The notes under the pieces: model-generated | The model's database searches: none | Seen by the model: only the letters and a program-made list of their open reading frames with translations | Told to the model about the DNA's origin: nothing | Made by a program: the position numbers and the translations under genes | Shown here: positions 7,499 through 16,768 of the stretch, in pieces | Position numbering within the stretch: the first letter of the stretch is position 1 | How the letters are laid out: every line of letters starts with the position of its first letter | Assembly (NCBI GenBank): GCA_046262935.1 | Contig: JBHELT010000018.1 | Location: forward strand, 1 to 63,698 | Source of the DNA: JBHELT01 sp046262935 | GTDB lineage: Bacteria > Actinomycetota > CADDZG01 > JAHWKV01 | Direction: 5' to 3' | Length of the DNA: 63,698 nucleotides

Positions 7499-9126
7499 CT
7501 TCCCAACTCGCGCAGAACTGGGTCACCGAATAGATCCGTTGGCTTATTGATCGCGGCGACAACGCTCGTCCTGAACCCGACGTGATCGACCCCGAACCAG
7601 ATGGGAAGGATGGGAACCGATTCGCAAAGCGCCGATGCCGCCCGCGCATAGATCGCGGCGCGCTCGGAGTCCGAAACGGTCGCTCGCGCTTTCTTCATAA
7701 GCATGTCGAAGCTCGAGTCGCTGAATCTTTCGTAGTTATCGAGGCTGCCGGTAGAGAACAATGGATCGAGGATAGCTTCGGGCGACGGATACTTGAGCGA
7801 CCATGCCAAGCGGTATGGCCCATCAGGCCCATCGCCGGCGAGGATGTCGAGGAATACCTTCCAATCGTCCGATCTCAAAGTCGATGTGACACCGATGCTC
7901 TCGTTCCACGACTTGATGAGCGGCCGCAACCACGCCTCATGGCCCCCATCGGAGTTCGTCCTCACGGTCATAGTCACCTTCGATGGGTCTATCTTGGAAA
8001 GGGTCAGTTCGCGCTTCGCCTTCGGTCGGTCCGGAACCCTTGGAACCGACGTTAAGCAATCAGATGCCTTCGATGCTGGTCCCGCCGTTGGTGGGAGCAT
8101 CCCGGTTGCGATCAGGCGCGTCCCAACCAGAACCCCGTCAACTATCGCCTGCCTGTTGATAGATCGATCAAGCGCAACGCGGAAATGCGGATCGTTGAAA
8201 GGAGGTCGCGTGACCGGCAAGCCGATGTAGGACACGAGCCCGTTCGCGGCAGCCTGAACCGAGATGCCCGCACGCTTCGCTCTTGCGATCTCATCGACCG
8301 GAACCTCAGCCACATCGGCTTTCTTAGCGGCGAGGGTCTTGAACACATCAACTGGGCTCTTGCCGAATATGAATTCGATCCTGTCGTACCAACCACGACC
8401 AGCACGAGACATAGAAGGCCTCATCCCCTGATAAGCGGTGTAGCGAGTGAGGCCTAGGCCATGGCCCTTCTCCCATGGTTTGGCCAGCATGTAGGGCCCC
8501 GTACAAGAAGGCGCATCCCCAAACGACCCTTTGTCCACTTCCTCCTTGGGAACCGCAGTGCCCGCGGTTGGATTGGACAAGATGGTGGGTAACTCCGCGA
8601 ATGGCTCCGAGGTTTCGACAGTAAGGGTTTTGTCGCCAATCGCCTTCACTCCGGAGAGAGTGGGAGTCTTGTCTGTCCTTAGATCAAGGTAACCTGCCAC
8701 TTTCTCGAACAAGAAGTGCTGGGCAGAACCCGTCTTTGCAGATACGAAACGTGAGATCGAATAGACGAAGTCCGACGCCGTTACCTCGCGACCGTTATGG
8801 AATTTGATCCCGGTTCGCAGGTGGAATGTGAAGTGGCGCGCATCGGGTGATACATCCCAAGAGGCTGCGATATCGGGGACGAGGCGCCCGGTCGTTGGTT
8901 CGAACGTGACCAACGTGTCGCATAGCTGCTTCAACACCAACACAGCGGCCCGGCTATTGGCGGCTACAGGGTCGAGCGATTCGGGTTCGAGCGAAGCGAC
9001 GGTCAACGTGCCCCCCACCCTCGGTAGCCGGTGAGGCGAAGACTCGACGGCCGAGGGATTGATCGCACAGGCGGGGAACGCGACGGCGAACAGGGCCAAG
9101 GCAACCCATCGTCTTACTGAAATCAC
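7495..9126 (-). CDS. Family-5 solute-binding lipoprotein (peptide ABC transporter)
   Basis: This 543-residue lipoprotein has a signal peptide ending AVAFPAC (lipobox Cys near residue 21). The signature IKFHNGREVTASDFVYSISR sits near residue 112. CTGPYMLAKPWEKG and the HFRVALDRSINRQAI segment are typical SBP_5 features. The C-terminal subdomain contains YERFSDSSFDMLMKKARA. It lies 46 bases after the next binding-protein gene on the same strand. Together with its neighbours it looks like a paralogue expanded by duplication, but identity is low enough that specificities have probably diverged. Confidence 0.9.
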   Translation of the reverse strand: MISVRRWVALALFAVAFPACAINPSAVESSPHRLPRVGGTLTVASLEPESLDPVAANSRAAVLVLKQLCDTLVTFEPTTGRLVPDIAASWDVSPDARHFTFHLRTGIKFHNGREVTASDFVYSISRFVSAKTGSAQHFLFEKVAGYLDLRTDKTPTLSGVKAIGDKTLTVETSEPFAELPTILSNPTAGTAVPKEEVDKGSFGDAPSCTGPYMLAKPWEKGHGLGLTRYTAYQGMRPSMSRAGRGWYDRIEFIFGKSPVDVFKTLAAKKADVAEVPVDEIARAKRAGISVQAAANGLVSYIGLPVTRPPFNDPHFRVALDRSINRQAIVDGVLVGTRLIATGMLPPTAGPASKASDCLTSVPRVPDRPKAKRELTLSKIDPSKVTMTVRTNSDGGHEAWLRPLIKSWNESIGVTSTLRSDDWKVFLDILAGDGPDGPYRLAWSLKYPSPEAILDPLFSTGSLDNYERFSDSSFDMLMKKARATVSDSERAAIYARAASALCESVPILPIWFGVDHVGFRTSVVAAINKPTDLFGDPVLRELGR

Positions 9127-9172
9127 TCCGGCAATCTATCTCAAGCACGTGCGAACCGACCGACATCTGTGA

Positions 9173-10804
9173 TCACGAACGCGACGCCGACCTCAGTATC
9201 GGAGTGCCGAAGAGATCGAGCCTGGTGGACCCAACGCTGTGTACGGCATCCGAGAAAACCCAATGTCTGACCCCGAACCAAAGAGGCGCGCCCGGCATCA
9301 GCTGACAAATGCGGTTCTCCGCTTGCTGCCATTGAACATCTGCCCGGGTCGGATCCACTTCTGCCCTTGCGCTGTCTATGTCTGCGTCGACCTGGGCGTC
9401 GGAAAATGACATCGTGTTGCGCGGGGAACCCGATCTCACTAAAGCACCGAAGCGGTCGTCGGGGACCGGTAGGCGTGGATCGTTTACCACGATCCATATG
9501 CCAGACGCGCTGTGACCGGCAAGCGAAGTGCCAAAACCGCCCGGATCGAGGGGCTGGAGTTTCAGATCTATCCGGATCGCATCTTTCACCTGCACCTCGA
9601 TCGCCTGAGCTACCAATCGCGAGATCCGTGAGGAATCGAATATGAGTTCCAGGTTGGACTTCGCAGGATCGATCCCTGTCGAAGCGAAAATAGTCTTGGC
9701 TCTATCGGTATCGGCGATCTTGTGCAGGGAGTCCGAGCACACGGATGCGCGGTCTGTTTCATCGGGCAACCATTGGGTCGCCGACTGACGCTGATCACCG
9801 AAGGCCGCATCGATGAGCACCAACCTGTCCAACGCCAGTGAGATGGCCAGCCGCAATCTGGGGTCCGCGGTTGCTGGCTTCGTGACGTCGAACGCAAGAT
9901 AGGTCATCTCCGGAGTGTTGCGGCGTGCGTAGCCCTTAAGCGATCGAGCTTCGACCAGCCGAGAGTCTGGAACTTGGCTCACTGCAACGGTTCCCGCCTT
10001 GAATGCGTCGAAGGCCTCCTCGATGGATGCGAACAGATGAAAGTCGATCCGGTCAGCCGCGCCGTGCCCAGACTCCGTGAAAGCCACATTCGCGCTTCTG
10101 CTCGATGTCGCGCGCGTGAGCGTTACTGAGTTATCCGAAACCCCTTGGAACTTGTATGGGCCTGCGCAAGGCGGGGAAGAGTTCGCCACGGCAGCATCTC
10201 TCTCAACAGATTTGGGGCTGAGCGGAATGAGGGCCGGGTCCGCCAATACAGAAACCATGTCAGACGACGGTTCGCTGAATCGGATCGCTATCGACGAGAT
10301 CCCCACCGCGGTTACTCCAGGAAGGTCGCTCGTTTGCCCCGATCGCACATCTTGGAACCCCTCTATCCGGCTCAACAACGAAGCCGACGGTGAAGCAGTT
10401 GCTGGTCGAACCACGCGCGACAGCGCTTCTCTGATGGCCGGTGCATCCACGGGAGTGTCATCGACGAACTTGACCTTCGGACGAAGGTCAAGAACCAGTG
10501 ATCGAGAGTCTTTGCCAAAAGTCCAACCCTTGGCCAGGGCTGGTCGCGGTTTGCCAGTTTCGGGGTCAAGGCCAACAAGCCCATCACAAGCGGTCCGCAA
10601 CATGAGCAATGCCGATTGAGTGGTCGCTTTGGCCGGATCGAGGTCCCCAGGAGCGAGCGTTCCCACGGACAGCGATCCGCCCCCCGTTTTCGTGACAGGC
10701 GCGACGGCGCCTTTTGGACCACAGGAACCGATCAACAAAACCAACGCCGAAACGGCGATGAAGCGTCGTATCAAACCACGGTCTTGTGCTTGGCGAAATG
10801 ACAT
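9173..10804 (-). CDS. Family-5 solute-binding lipoprotein (peptide ABC transporter)
   Basis: This 543-residue protein has a signal peptide ending ALVLLIGSC (lipobox, Cys near 28). The N-lobe begins GGSLSVGTLAPGDLDPAKA. The usual WSDG/TAEDV signature is divergent here (VKFVDDTPVDAPAIREALSR), so this paralogue has drifted furthest in the ligand-cleft region. The segment LAFDVTKPATADPRLRLAIS and the terminal YARAAS-like helices are retained in part. The start overlaps the end of oppF by 34 bases; a somewhat later start cannot be excluded. Confidence 0.88.
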   Translation of the reverse strand: MSFRQAQDRGLIRRFIAVSALVLLIGSCGPKGAVAPVTKTGGGSLSVGTLAPGDLDPAKATTQSALLMLRTACDGLVGLDPETGKPRPALAKGWTFGKDSRSLVLDLRPKVKFVDDTPVDAPAIREALSRVVRPATASPSASLLSRIEGFQDVRSGQTSDLPGVTAVGISSIAIRFSEPSSDMVSVLADPALIPLSPKSVERDAAVANSSPPCAGPYKFQGVSDNSVTLTRATSSRSANVAFTESGHGAADRIDFHLFASIEEAFDAFKAGTVAVSQVPDSRLVEARSLKGYARRNTPEMTYLAFDVTKPATADPRLRLAISLALDRLVLIDAAFGDQRQSATQWLPDETDRASVCSDSLHKIADTDRAKTIFASTGIDPAKSNLELIFDSSRISRLVAQAIEVQVKDAIRIDLKLQPLDPGGFGTSLAGHSASGIWIVVNDPRLPVPDDRFGALVRSGSPRNTMSFSDAQVDADIDSARAEVDPTRADVQWQQAENRICQLMPGAPLWFGVRHWVFSDAVHSVGSTRLDLFGTPILRSASRS

Positions 10805-11865
10805 GCTGCGAATTGCCCCGGCGAGTGCTCTTCGAGTTCGGGTTCCACGTCAACGCACACCTTGGCCACCTGCCGATGCACCACTTTCCCGATGGTAACC
10901 ACCTGCTGTTCCCCGGCGGCCGCGACCTCTTCGCTCCTGAAGCATCGTGTGTGGAATCTGCACCCCGGCGGCGGATTCGCAGGACTCGGGACATCGCCGC
11001 GAAGGATCACGCGCTGCCTCTGCTTCTCTTTGGATGGGTCGGGGATAGGCACGGCTGACAGCAACGCCTGCGAATACGGATGCATCGGGCTCTGGTAAAC
11101 CGCGTTCTGCGGGGCGAGCTCAACAACCTTGCCCAGATACATGACCAGGACATCATCGCTGATATGCCTGACCACCGACAGATCGTGCGCGATGAAAACG
11201 TAGGTGAGGTGTCGCTCGGCCTGAAGATCCTCCAGTAAGTTGATTATCTGAGCTTGGATCGAAACATCCAATGCCGACACAGGTTCATCGCAGATGATTA
11301 GTTTGGGCTCGAGCGCCAAAGCTCTCGCGATGCCTATCCGCTGCCTCTGCCCACCGGAGAACTCGTGGGGATATCGATTGCCGTGCTCCGGGTTCAGCCC
11401 AACCCTGTCGATAAGTTCCGATATCTTCCCTCTGCGCGCGGCGCGGGCAGACCCGTGAACGATCATGGGCTCGGCGATGATGTCGTTGACCGTCATCCTC
11501 GGATTCAAAGATGCGTAAGGGTCTTGAAAGATGATCTGCATGTCTCGCCGCAGTTCGCGCATCGCATTGTTATCTAACGAAGTTATCTCTTGGCCCTCGA
11601 ACCACACCTTGCCCGCTGTGGGCTCGAGGAGACGCAGGATGCATCGCGCCAGCGTCGACTTCCCGCAACCCGATTCACCCACGATCCCAAGGGTTTCCCC
11701 GCGACGGACCGTGAAGCTCACACCATCGACCGCTTGGACCGCTCCCACCTTCCTGCGTAGGAATCCCTTCGTTATGGGGAAGTGCTTGACCAATCCTTCG
11801 ACGCGCAGGATCTCTTCACCCTCTGCCGGGTCCTTCGGCGCCCGCGCTTCGGCGACCTGGCTCAT
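10771..11865 (-). CDS. oppF: Oligopeptide ABC transporter ATP-binding protein OppF
   Basis: This 364-residue ABC ATPase is of the OppF/DppF type. It has Walker A GESGCGKST, Q-loop IIFQDPYASLNPRMTV, signature FSGGQRQRIGIARAL, Walker B LIICDEPVSALDVS and the H-loop AHDLSVV. The C-terminal oligopeptide-transporter extension has GCRFHTRC, part of a cluster of cysteines often binding an Fe-S centre. The start ATG (MSQVAEARAP) overlaps the oppD stop as ATGA. The protein energises peptide uptake together with OppD at the cytoplasmic face. Confidence 0.95.
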   Translation of the reverse strand: MSQVAEARAPKDPAEGEEILRVEGLVKHFPITKGFLRRKVGAVQAVDGVSFTVRRGETLGIVGESGCGKSTLARCILRLLEPTAGKVWFEGQEITSLDNNAMRELRRDMQIIFQDPYASLNPRMTVNDIIAEPMIVHGSARAARRGKISELIDRVGLNPEHGNRYPHEFSGGQRQRIGIARALALEPKLIICDEPVSALDVSIQAQIINLLEDLQAERHLTYVFIAHDLSVVRHISDDVLVMYLGKVVELAPQNAVYQSPMHPYSQALLSAVPIPDPSKEKQRQRVILRGDVPSPANPPPGCRFHTRCFRSEEVAAAGEQQVVTIGKVVHRQVAKVCVDVEPELEEHSPGQFAACHFAKHKTVV

Positions 11866-12884
11866 CCGGCCTGCTCCGCAACCAATGACACCGGGGGTTT
11901 CCAATCTGGTTTGTCGGCGAAGTGGCACGCAGCTATGTGGTCGGTGGTAGTGGTAGGCCGAAGGGTCGGGTACTCATGTCTGCAGATGTCTTCGACGAAA
12001 GGACATCTTGGCGCGAATGGGCAATGGTGGAGTTCCTTCAATAGCGACGGCGGGGCCCCCCGTATAGGGAGCAGTCTCTCTTTCCGCTCCTGATCGAGCC
12101 GCGTGATCGAGGTCATCAATCCCCAGGTGTAGGGATGTTTGGGTTCGTAGTAGATCTGGTCGCATGTCCCCATCTCAGCAACCTTGCCCGCGTACATCAC
12201 CATCACTCTGTCTGCGACGCCCGCGACGACTCCCAGGTCGTGAGTGATCAGCATGATCGAGGAATCGAACTCGGCCTTCACCCTCAGCAGAACGTCCAGT
12301 ATCTGGGCTTGAATGGTGACGTCTAGGGCTGTGGTCGGCTCGTCGGCGATCAGAAGATCAGGGTTGAGCGCGACAGACATCGCGATCATCGCGCGCTGAC
12401 GCATCCCTCCAGAGAACTGATGGGGGTATTCACGCGCACGCTCATCGGGACGGGGGATGCCTACCAATTCGAGCAGTTCGACAGCCTGGCGCATCGAGGC
12501 CCTCTTGTTGGCCTTCGTGTGAGTTCGATAGACCTCGGCGATCTGGCGCCCAACCGTGAACACCGGGTTGAGTGCAGTTAGCGGGTCTTGGAAGATCATC
12601 GCGATCCGGTCGCCTCTAAGATCTCGCAGCCGATCCTGTTTCATCTTCAGCAGGTCCGTGCCCTTATAGAGAACCTGACCGCCGACAACTTTGCCGAACG
12701 GTTTCGGTATCAGGTTGAGTATCGACAGGGCGGTGACGCTCTTGCCAGACCCAGACTCACCAACCACGGCGAACAGTTCGCCGGGAAAGACGTCGAAACT
12801 GACATCGTCGACCGCACGAACGATCCCGTCCTCGGTCGAGAACTGGGTGCGCAGGTTGCGAACACTGAGCAGAGGTTCGATCAG
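11862..12884 (-). CDS. oppD: Oligopeptide ABC transporter ATP-binding protein OppD (non-ATG start)
   Basis: This is an ABC ATPase with Walker A GESGSGKSV, Q-loop MIFQDPLTALNPVF, signature FSGGMRQRAMIAMS, Walker B LIADEPTTALDVT and a C-terminal CPFAPRCPF cysteine motif. The first GTG (12767) would delete the first beta strands. The frame upstream clearly encodes the missing start (LIEPLLSVRNLRTQF, then VRAVDDVSF). No ATG, GTG or TTG exists there. The best candidate is CTG at 12884, which overlaps the oppC stop as CTGA and has GGGAG six bases upstream. ATT at 12890 is an alternative. With CTG the protein has 340 residues, normal for OppD. Confidence 0.9.
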   Translation of the reverse strand: MIEPLLSVRNLRTQFSTEDGIVRAVDDVSFDVFPGELFAVVGESGSGKSVTALSILNLIPKPFGKVVGGQVLYKGTDLLKMKQDRLRDLRGDRIAMIFQDPLTALNPVFTVGRQIAEVYRTHTKANKRASMRQAVELLELVGIPRPDERAREYPHQFSGGMRQRAMIAMSVALNPDLLIADEPTTALDVTIQAQILDVLLRVKAEFDSSIMLITHDLGVVAGVADRVMVMYAGKVAEMGTCDQIYYEPKHPYTWGLMTSITRLDQERKERLLPIRGAPPSLLKELHHCPFAPRCPFVEDICRHEYPTLRPTTTTDHIAACHFADKPDWKPPVSLVAEQAG

Positions 12885-13801
12885 CCCAATCTCCCGGCGG
12901 ACGTCGGGTCAAGGGCGTCGCGCAGACCATCACCGACGAAGTTCACACACAGAACCGTTATCAAGATCATCAGGCCTGGGAACCACACCAACCATGGCTC
13001 GGAGAGCATCGAGTCTTGGGAGCCCGAGAGCATGTTGCCCCAAGTGGCCGTTGGCGGCTGGATACCAAAGCCCAGGAACGAAAGCGTCGATTCTGAAAGG
13101 ATCGCGAGAGCGATCACCAGGGTCACGTTCACGATGATCGGGCCGAGGGTATTGGGAAGTATGTGTTTCATCATCATGCGTTTGGAGCTAGCGCCCGATG
13201 CCCTTGCGGCTTCCATGTATTCCTTCTCTTTGATCGACAACGACATTCCGCGCACGATGCGAGCGACAGGCATCCAACCGACCGCGGACAAGATGATGAC
13301 GATGTCCGATATCCCGCCCTTCAAAGCTCGCGCCGCCATCATCGCGACCGCCAAAAACGGAAGCCCTAGAAAAAGATCTGTGACCCGCATCAGCGCGTTG
13401 TCAACGAACCTTCCATAGAAACCGGCCATCACCCCCACCGCAGTTCCGATCAGCCCCGATGAAAGGGCAACACCAAGCCCCACCGCGAGAGAGATCCTTC
13501 CCCCAAAGACAACGCGGCTGAATTCGTCTCGCCCCAGTTCATCGGTTCCCATGAGGTGTCTTAGGCTCGGGCCCTCACGAGAGTGTTTCAAGTCAAGGTC
13601 GTTCGGCTTATAGGGGGCAACGAGCGGGGCGAATATGGCGACCAAGTAAAAAACGACGAGGACGATACCGCCGACCATCGCGGCGCGATGCCTGCGGAAA
13701 CGTCGCCATGCGATCTGTCGCGTCGTCCTCGACGTTGTTTCCGGTCCCTGTTCTGGCGCAGCGGGCACCGGATCAGCCACATGTGTTCCGATGGTACTCA
13801 T
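12881..13801 (-). CDS. oppC: Oligopeptide ABC transporter permease OppC
   Basis: This 306-residue inner-membrane permease has the N-terminal extension typical of OppC, then MVGGIVLVVFYLVAIFAPLVAP as the first helix and MGTDELGRDEFSRVVFGGR. The EAA loop is EYMEAARASGASSKRMMMKHILPN. It carries five to six helices. It pairs with OppB to form the peptide channel. It starts nine bases after oppB and its stop overlaps the oppD start. Confidence 0.95.
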   Translation of the reverse strand: MSTIGTHVADPVPAAPEQGPETTSRTTRQIAWRRFRRHRAAMVGGIVLVVFYLVAIFAPLVAPYKPNDLDLKHSREGPSLRHLMGTDELGRDEFSRVVFGGRISLAVGLGVALSSGLIGTAVGVMAGFYGRFVDNALMRVTDLFLGLPFLAVAMMAARALKGGISDIVIILSAVGWMPVARIVRGMSLSIKEKEYMEAARASGASSKRMMMKHILPNTLGPIIVNVTLVIALAILSESTLSFLGFGIQPPTATWGNMLSGSQDSMLSEPWLVWFPGLMILITVLCVNFVGDGLRDALDPTSAGRLG

Positions 13802-13810
13802 GTTGTGCTC

Positions 13811-14824
13811 TCAGTCATAACGGATCCTTGGATCGAGTGACGCATAGAGGATGTCGGCTAGAAGATTGAAAGCCACGATCAATCCGGCTGTCACCATCAA
13901 CCAGGAAAGAACGATCGGGTGGTCGCCGCTCAAGAGCGAATCGACGAATATCCCTCCCATCCCTGGCCAAGAAAATATCGACTCGGTGATGATAAGTCCT
14001 CCGAACAGCCCACCAACATCTATAGCCACCACGGTGACCAGCGGGATCAAGGCGTTGCGGAGCCCATGCTTCAAAACGACTTTCGTCTCAGAAACTCCCT
14101 TCGCCCGAGCCGTACGCATGTAATCAGAGCCCATGACTTCGAGCATGCTCGCGCGCTCGTATCTACCCCATCCGGCGACTAACTGAACCATGAGAGCCAG
14201 TGATGGCAACGTCGCATGCCTGAGGAAATCGCCCAAGCTGAATCCGATCGTGCCAGGTCTTCGAAGGCCGCCGGTGAAGAAAAGGGGTTCCGACTCCAGA
14301 AATGCCGGCAGGAAGTGGAATGTATGGCGAAGGCTGCCGAGCCAGCGTTCCAGATAGAACCCCATCACCAATTGAAGGATGAGCCCGAACCAGAAGATCG
14401 GCATGGAGATGCCGAAGAAGGAAGCGCCAGTGAAGGTGTAGTCCAACTTCGAATAAGGCCTGACCGCCGAGTAAACCCCCACGGCGATCGCGAAGAACAG
14501 CGACAAGATCACCGCCATGGCCATCAGTTTCAAGGTGTTGACGAAACGTTCGATCAGGATGGGCTTGACTGGTCTTTCGTATTGAAGCGAGATCCCCCAG
14601 TCCCCTCTCGCGAAGTGAGAGAGCCATGCCACGTACTGCTCGGGCCCTGACTTATCCAGGCCCAAGGCCGCCTTGACTCGCGCAACATCCTCCTGGCTCA
14701 TCCGGGGGTTGATGAGCGCCCTCGTTGGGTCCGTGGTCAATCTCATGAACGTGAATACGAGCACCGATGAGACGATCAAGATCGGTATGGAGATGAGGAC
14801 GCGCCTTACGATGTAGGAGAGCAT
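13811..14824 (-). CDS. oppB: Oligopeptide ABC transporter permease OppB
   Basis: This 337-residue permease has the first helix IVRRVLISIPILIVSSVLVF, the periplasmic loop containing LGLDKSGPEQYVAWL and the EAA loop DYMRTARAKGVSETKVVLKHGLRN. It ends LYASLDPRIRYD. It forms the transmembrane pore with OppC. It begins 17 bases downstream of a strong hairpin (14841-14870) that separates it from the first binding-protein gene; TATAAT at 14832-14837 could give it an additional promoter. Confidence 0.95.
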   Translation of the reverse strand: MLSYIVRRVLISIPILIVSSVLVFTFMRLTTDPTRALINPRMSQEDVARVKAALGLDKSGPEQYVAWLSHFARGDWGISLQYERPVKPILIERFVNTLKLMAMAVILSLFFAIAVGVYSAVRPYSKLDYTFTGASFFGISMPIFWFGLILQLVMGFYLERWLGSLRHTFHFLPAFLESEPLFFTGGLRRPGTIGFSLGDFLRHATLPSLALMVQLVAGWGRYERASMLEVMGSDYMRTARAKGVSETKVVLKHGLRNALIPLVTVVAIDVGGLFGGLIITESIFSWPGMGGIFVDSLLSGDHPIVLSWLMVTAGLIVAFNLLADILYASLDPRIRYD

Positions 14825-14840
14825 CTATCTCTCATTATAG

Positions 14841-14870
14841 GAACAGGGCCCGGATAACCGGGCCCTGTTC
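14841..14870 (-). terminator. Perfect 13-bp hairpin between the first binding-protein gene and oppB
   Basis: GAACAGGGCCCGG and CCGGGCCCTGTTC pair perfectly around the loop ATAA. On the minus strand it follows the abundant-type binding-protein gene (stop 14904) and precedes oppB (start 14824). It lacks a strong U-tract on that strand, so it may be an attenuator or an RNA-stabilising 3' hairpin that keeps binding-protein mRNA in excess. Confidence 0.65.
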
Positions 14871-14903
14871 ATCTTCTTTCGTTGCGGGATAACGGGGTTT
14901 TGC

Positions 14904-16676
14904 CTATCCGTTCCCTGGACACGTCTTACATGGCGGGATCTGGTCGCCTGCCCAGTTTGACGTTGCTGTCGGGTCGGGAGTTGCGACCGAGGCATACATC
15001 AGAACCTGCCAGTCACGCGAAGGCTGCCTGGTTTGGAACAGGTAGCCAGCAACTGAGTTGTCGGTTCTAACGTGGATACCTATCCCTTCGAGCTGCTTGA
15101 CCAGGATCAACTGGAACTGTTCACGACCGGTGTTACCGGCAGTCGTTCCGTACTTGAACTCCAAGGTCTTGCCGTTCTTCTTCCAGTCTTGCAGTGTGAT
15201 GGTTGCATTGTCGCCGAGCGTTTTTGGCAGATCGGCTTCTTTGATGGGCTTGCCCGCATCATCGAATGGTTTCCATCCTGCCTTGACCAAAATGTCTTCA
15301 GCCTTGGCCTGATCTTGCGTGACAGGGAAGTCGTTGTTGCACCACTTGCCGCCCGCGTTGTCTGGCACGTTGAGGAGGCAGGGGCTGACTTTGGCTTTGA
15401 AACCGGTTGGCGCGAGCAGGTCATTCACGACCTTGTCTATCGCCGCCTGACGGTCGAGCCCGAAAAGGATCGCCTGTCGCACGGCTAGTTCATCAACGGG
15501 ATGCATGTCGAGGTTGAACCACAGACCTTCATACTGCGTGCCGCCTTTGGCCTTGACCTTGCCATTGGCCACTTTGCCGCTGATCACTTCGCTCAGCGCG
15601 TCGGCCGGCTGCGGGAAGAAGGCATCGACCTCACCAGTGCGGAACGCTGCAACTTCTCCTGCTTGGCGAGCAGCTTGCTTGTTCAGGAAGATCACCTTCG
15701 CGATGGCTGGCTTGGGACCTGTGTATTTGTCGTTGCGAGACAGATCCATCTCGTTGGTGTCGAACTTGTCGATCTTGTAGGGACCGCCCGAGAATGGAAG
15801 ATCCGTCGCCATCTTGCCGGTGACATTCGGGTTGTTGTTGAACGCCTTGGCTTCCATGATGCCCCCGGCGCCGCTGCCGAAGAGATCTTTCCAAGGTGCG
15901 TACGGCTCTTTGAACTTGATGGTGACTTTGCTTCCCGCCGTGACGACGTCGGTGATCTTTTCGTAGCCGACCCGCGAGAGTGCGTCGGGCGTCTTCATAA
16001 CGGCCTGCCAGGTGAACTTGATGTCTTCACCGGTGATCTTGGTGCCGTCGGCCCAGTTCGCGTCATTCAGATCGTAAGTGACCGAGAATGGGCTCTCGGT
16101 GAGGGTTCCCTTCTCTTTGCTCGGGATCTCTTTGATCAAGTACGAAGGCTCATATTCGTTGCCAGCGGTTAGCTGGGTGAGCTTGGGATACGCGACATTC
16201 GTCAGGTAGAACAGCCAGGACGAGTTGGCGCAGGACGTGATCTGGTTCAAACAGGTGGGCCACTGTTCCGCTCCAAACTTGAGCGTGTCACTTCCTTTGA
16301 GCGACCACTTGGGAAGTTCGCCTGAGAAGGCTGCCTGGCCGCCGTTGAAGTCGAGGTCGGCACCGAGCTTGGCCGAGTTCCAAACGAGGATGGATGGCTT
16401 TGCGTACAGAGGGATCGAAGCGATATCTTTGAACGTGAGCGCACCTATCTTCTTGAATTCCTCAACGCGCTTAGCTTCGTCGAGTTCCTTATCTGAATCC
16501 TTCATCAACTTCGTGGCTTCTGCGTTGTTCCACCCGTCAAAGTTCGCGCCTGACGCGGCTGCCGCCGATGCCGAGGGTGATGCGCTTGTCCCACCCGTCG
16601 TTGACTTAGTGCATGCCGCCAAGAGCATCGCCATAACAACAGCGATCCCCAGGATGTATCTACCCCTTTGCCTCAC
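14904..16676 (-). CDS. Family-5 solute-binding lipoprotein with circularly permuted domain order
   Basis: This protein has 590 residues from GTG at 16676, chosen because GGAGG lies six bases upstream. The signal peptide ends AMLLAAC (Cys 22), followed by a Thr/Ser/Ala linker. Residues 46-127 then carry what is normally the C-terminal end of SBP_5 proteins: FDGWNNAEATKLMKDSD, IASIPLYAKPSILVWN and a final LPKWSLK. Directly after it, GSDTLKFGAEQWPTC starts the normal N-lobe. NWADGTKITGEDIKFTW follows near residue 215. The protein stops at QIPPCKTCPGNG, just where the moved segment should begin. It is first in the transporter operon and is followed by a strong hairpin. Confidence 0.88.
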   Translation of the reverse strand: MRQRGRYILGIAVVMAMLLAACTKSTTGGTSASPSASAAAASGANFDGWNNAEATKLMKDSDKELDEAKRVEEFKKIGALTFKDIASIPLYAKPSILVWNSAKLGADLDFNGGQAAFSGELPKWSLKGSDTLKFGAEQWPTCLNQITSCANSSWLFYLTNVAYPKLTQLTAGNEYEPSYLIKEIPSKEKGTLTESPFSVTYDLNDANWADGTKITGEDIKFTWQAVMKTPDALSRVGYEKITDVVTAGSKVTIKFKEPYAPWKDLFGSGAGGIMEAKAFNNNPNVTGKMATDLPFSGGPYKIDKFDTNEMDLSRNDKYTGPKPAIAKVIFLNKQAARQAGEVAAFRTGEVDAFFPQPADALSEVISGKVANGKVKAKGGTQYEGLWFNLDMHPVDELAVRQAILFGLDRQAAIDKVVNDLLAPTGFKAKVSPCLLNVPDNAGGKWCNNDFPVTQDQAKAEDILVKAGWKPFDDAGKPIKEADLPKTLGDNATITLQDWKKNGKTLEFKYGTTAGNTGREQFQLILVKQLEGIGIHVRTDNSVAGYLFQTRQPSRDWQVLMYASVATPDPTATSNWAGDQIPPCKTCPGNG

Positions 16677-16768
16677 TACGCACCTCCATGTCGAAGATTC
16701 AACCAAGCGTTTTACGCCTGGCCGGGCATCCTATAGCCCTATGTCACAGTAAAAGTGGATTCAGCCTA

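Noticed and set aside
9127..9172. Separate promoter or terminator between two binding-protein genes
   Set aside because: The 46-base gap has neither a stable stem nor convincing -35/-10 elements. The genes are read as one operon.
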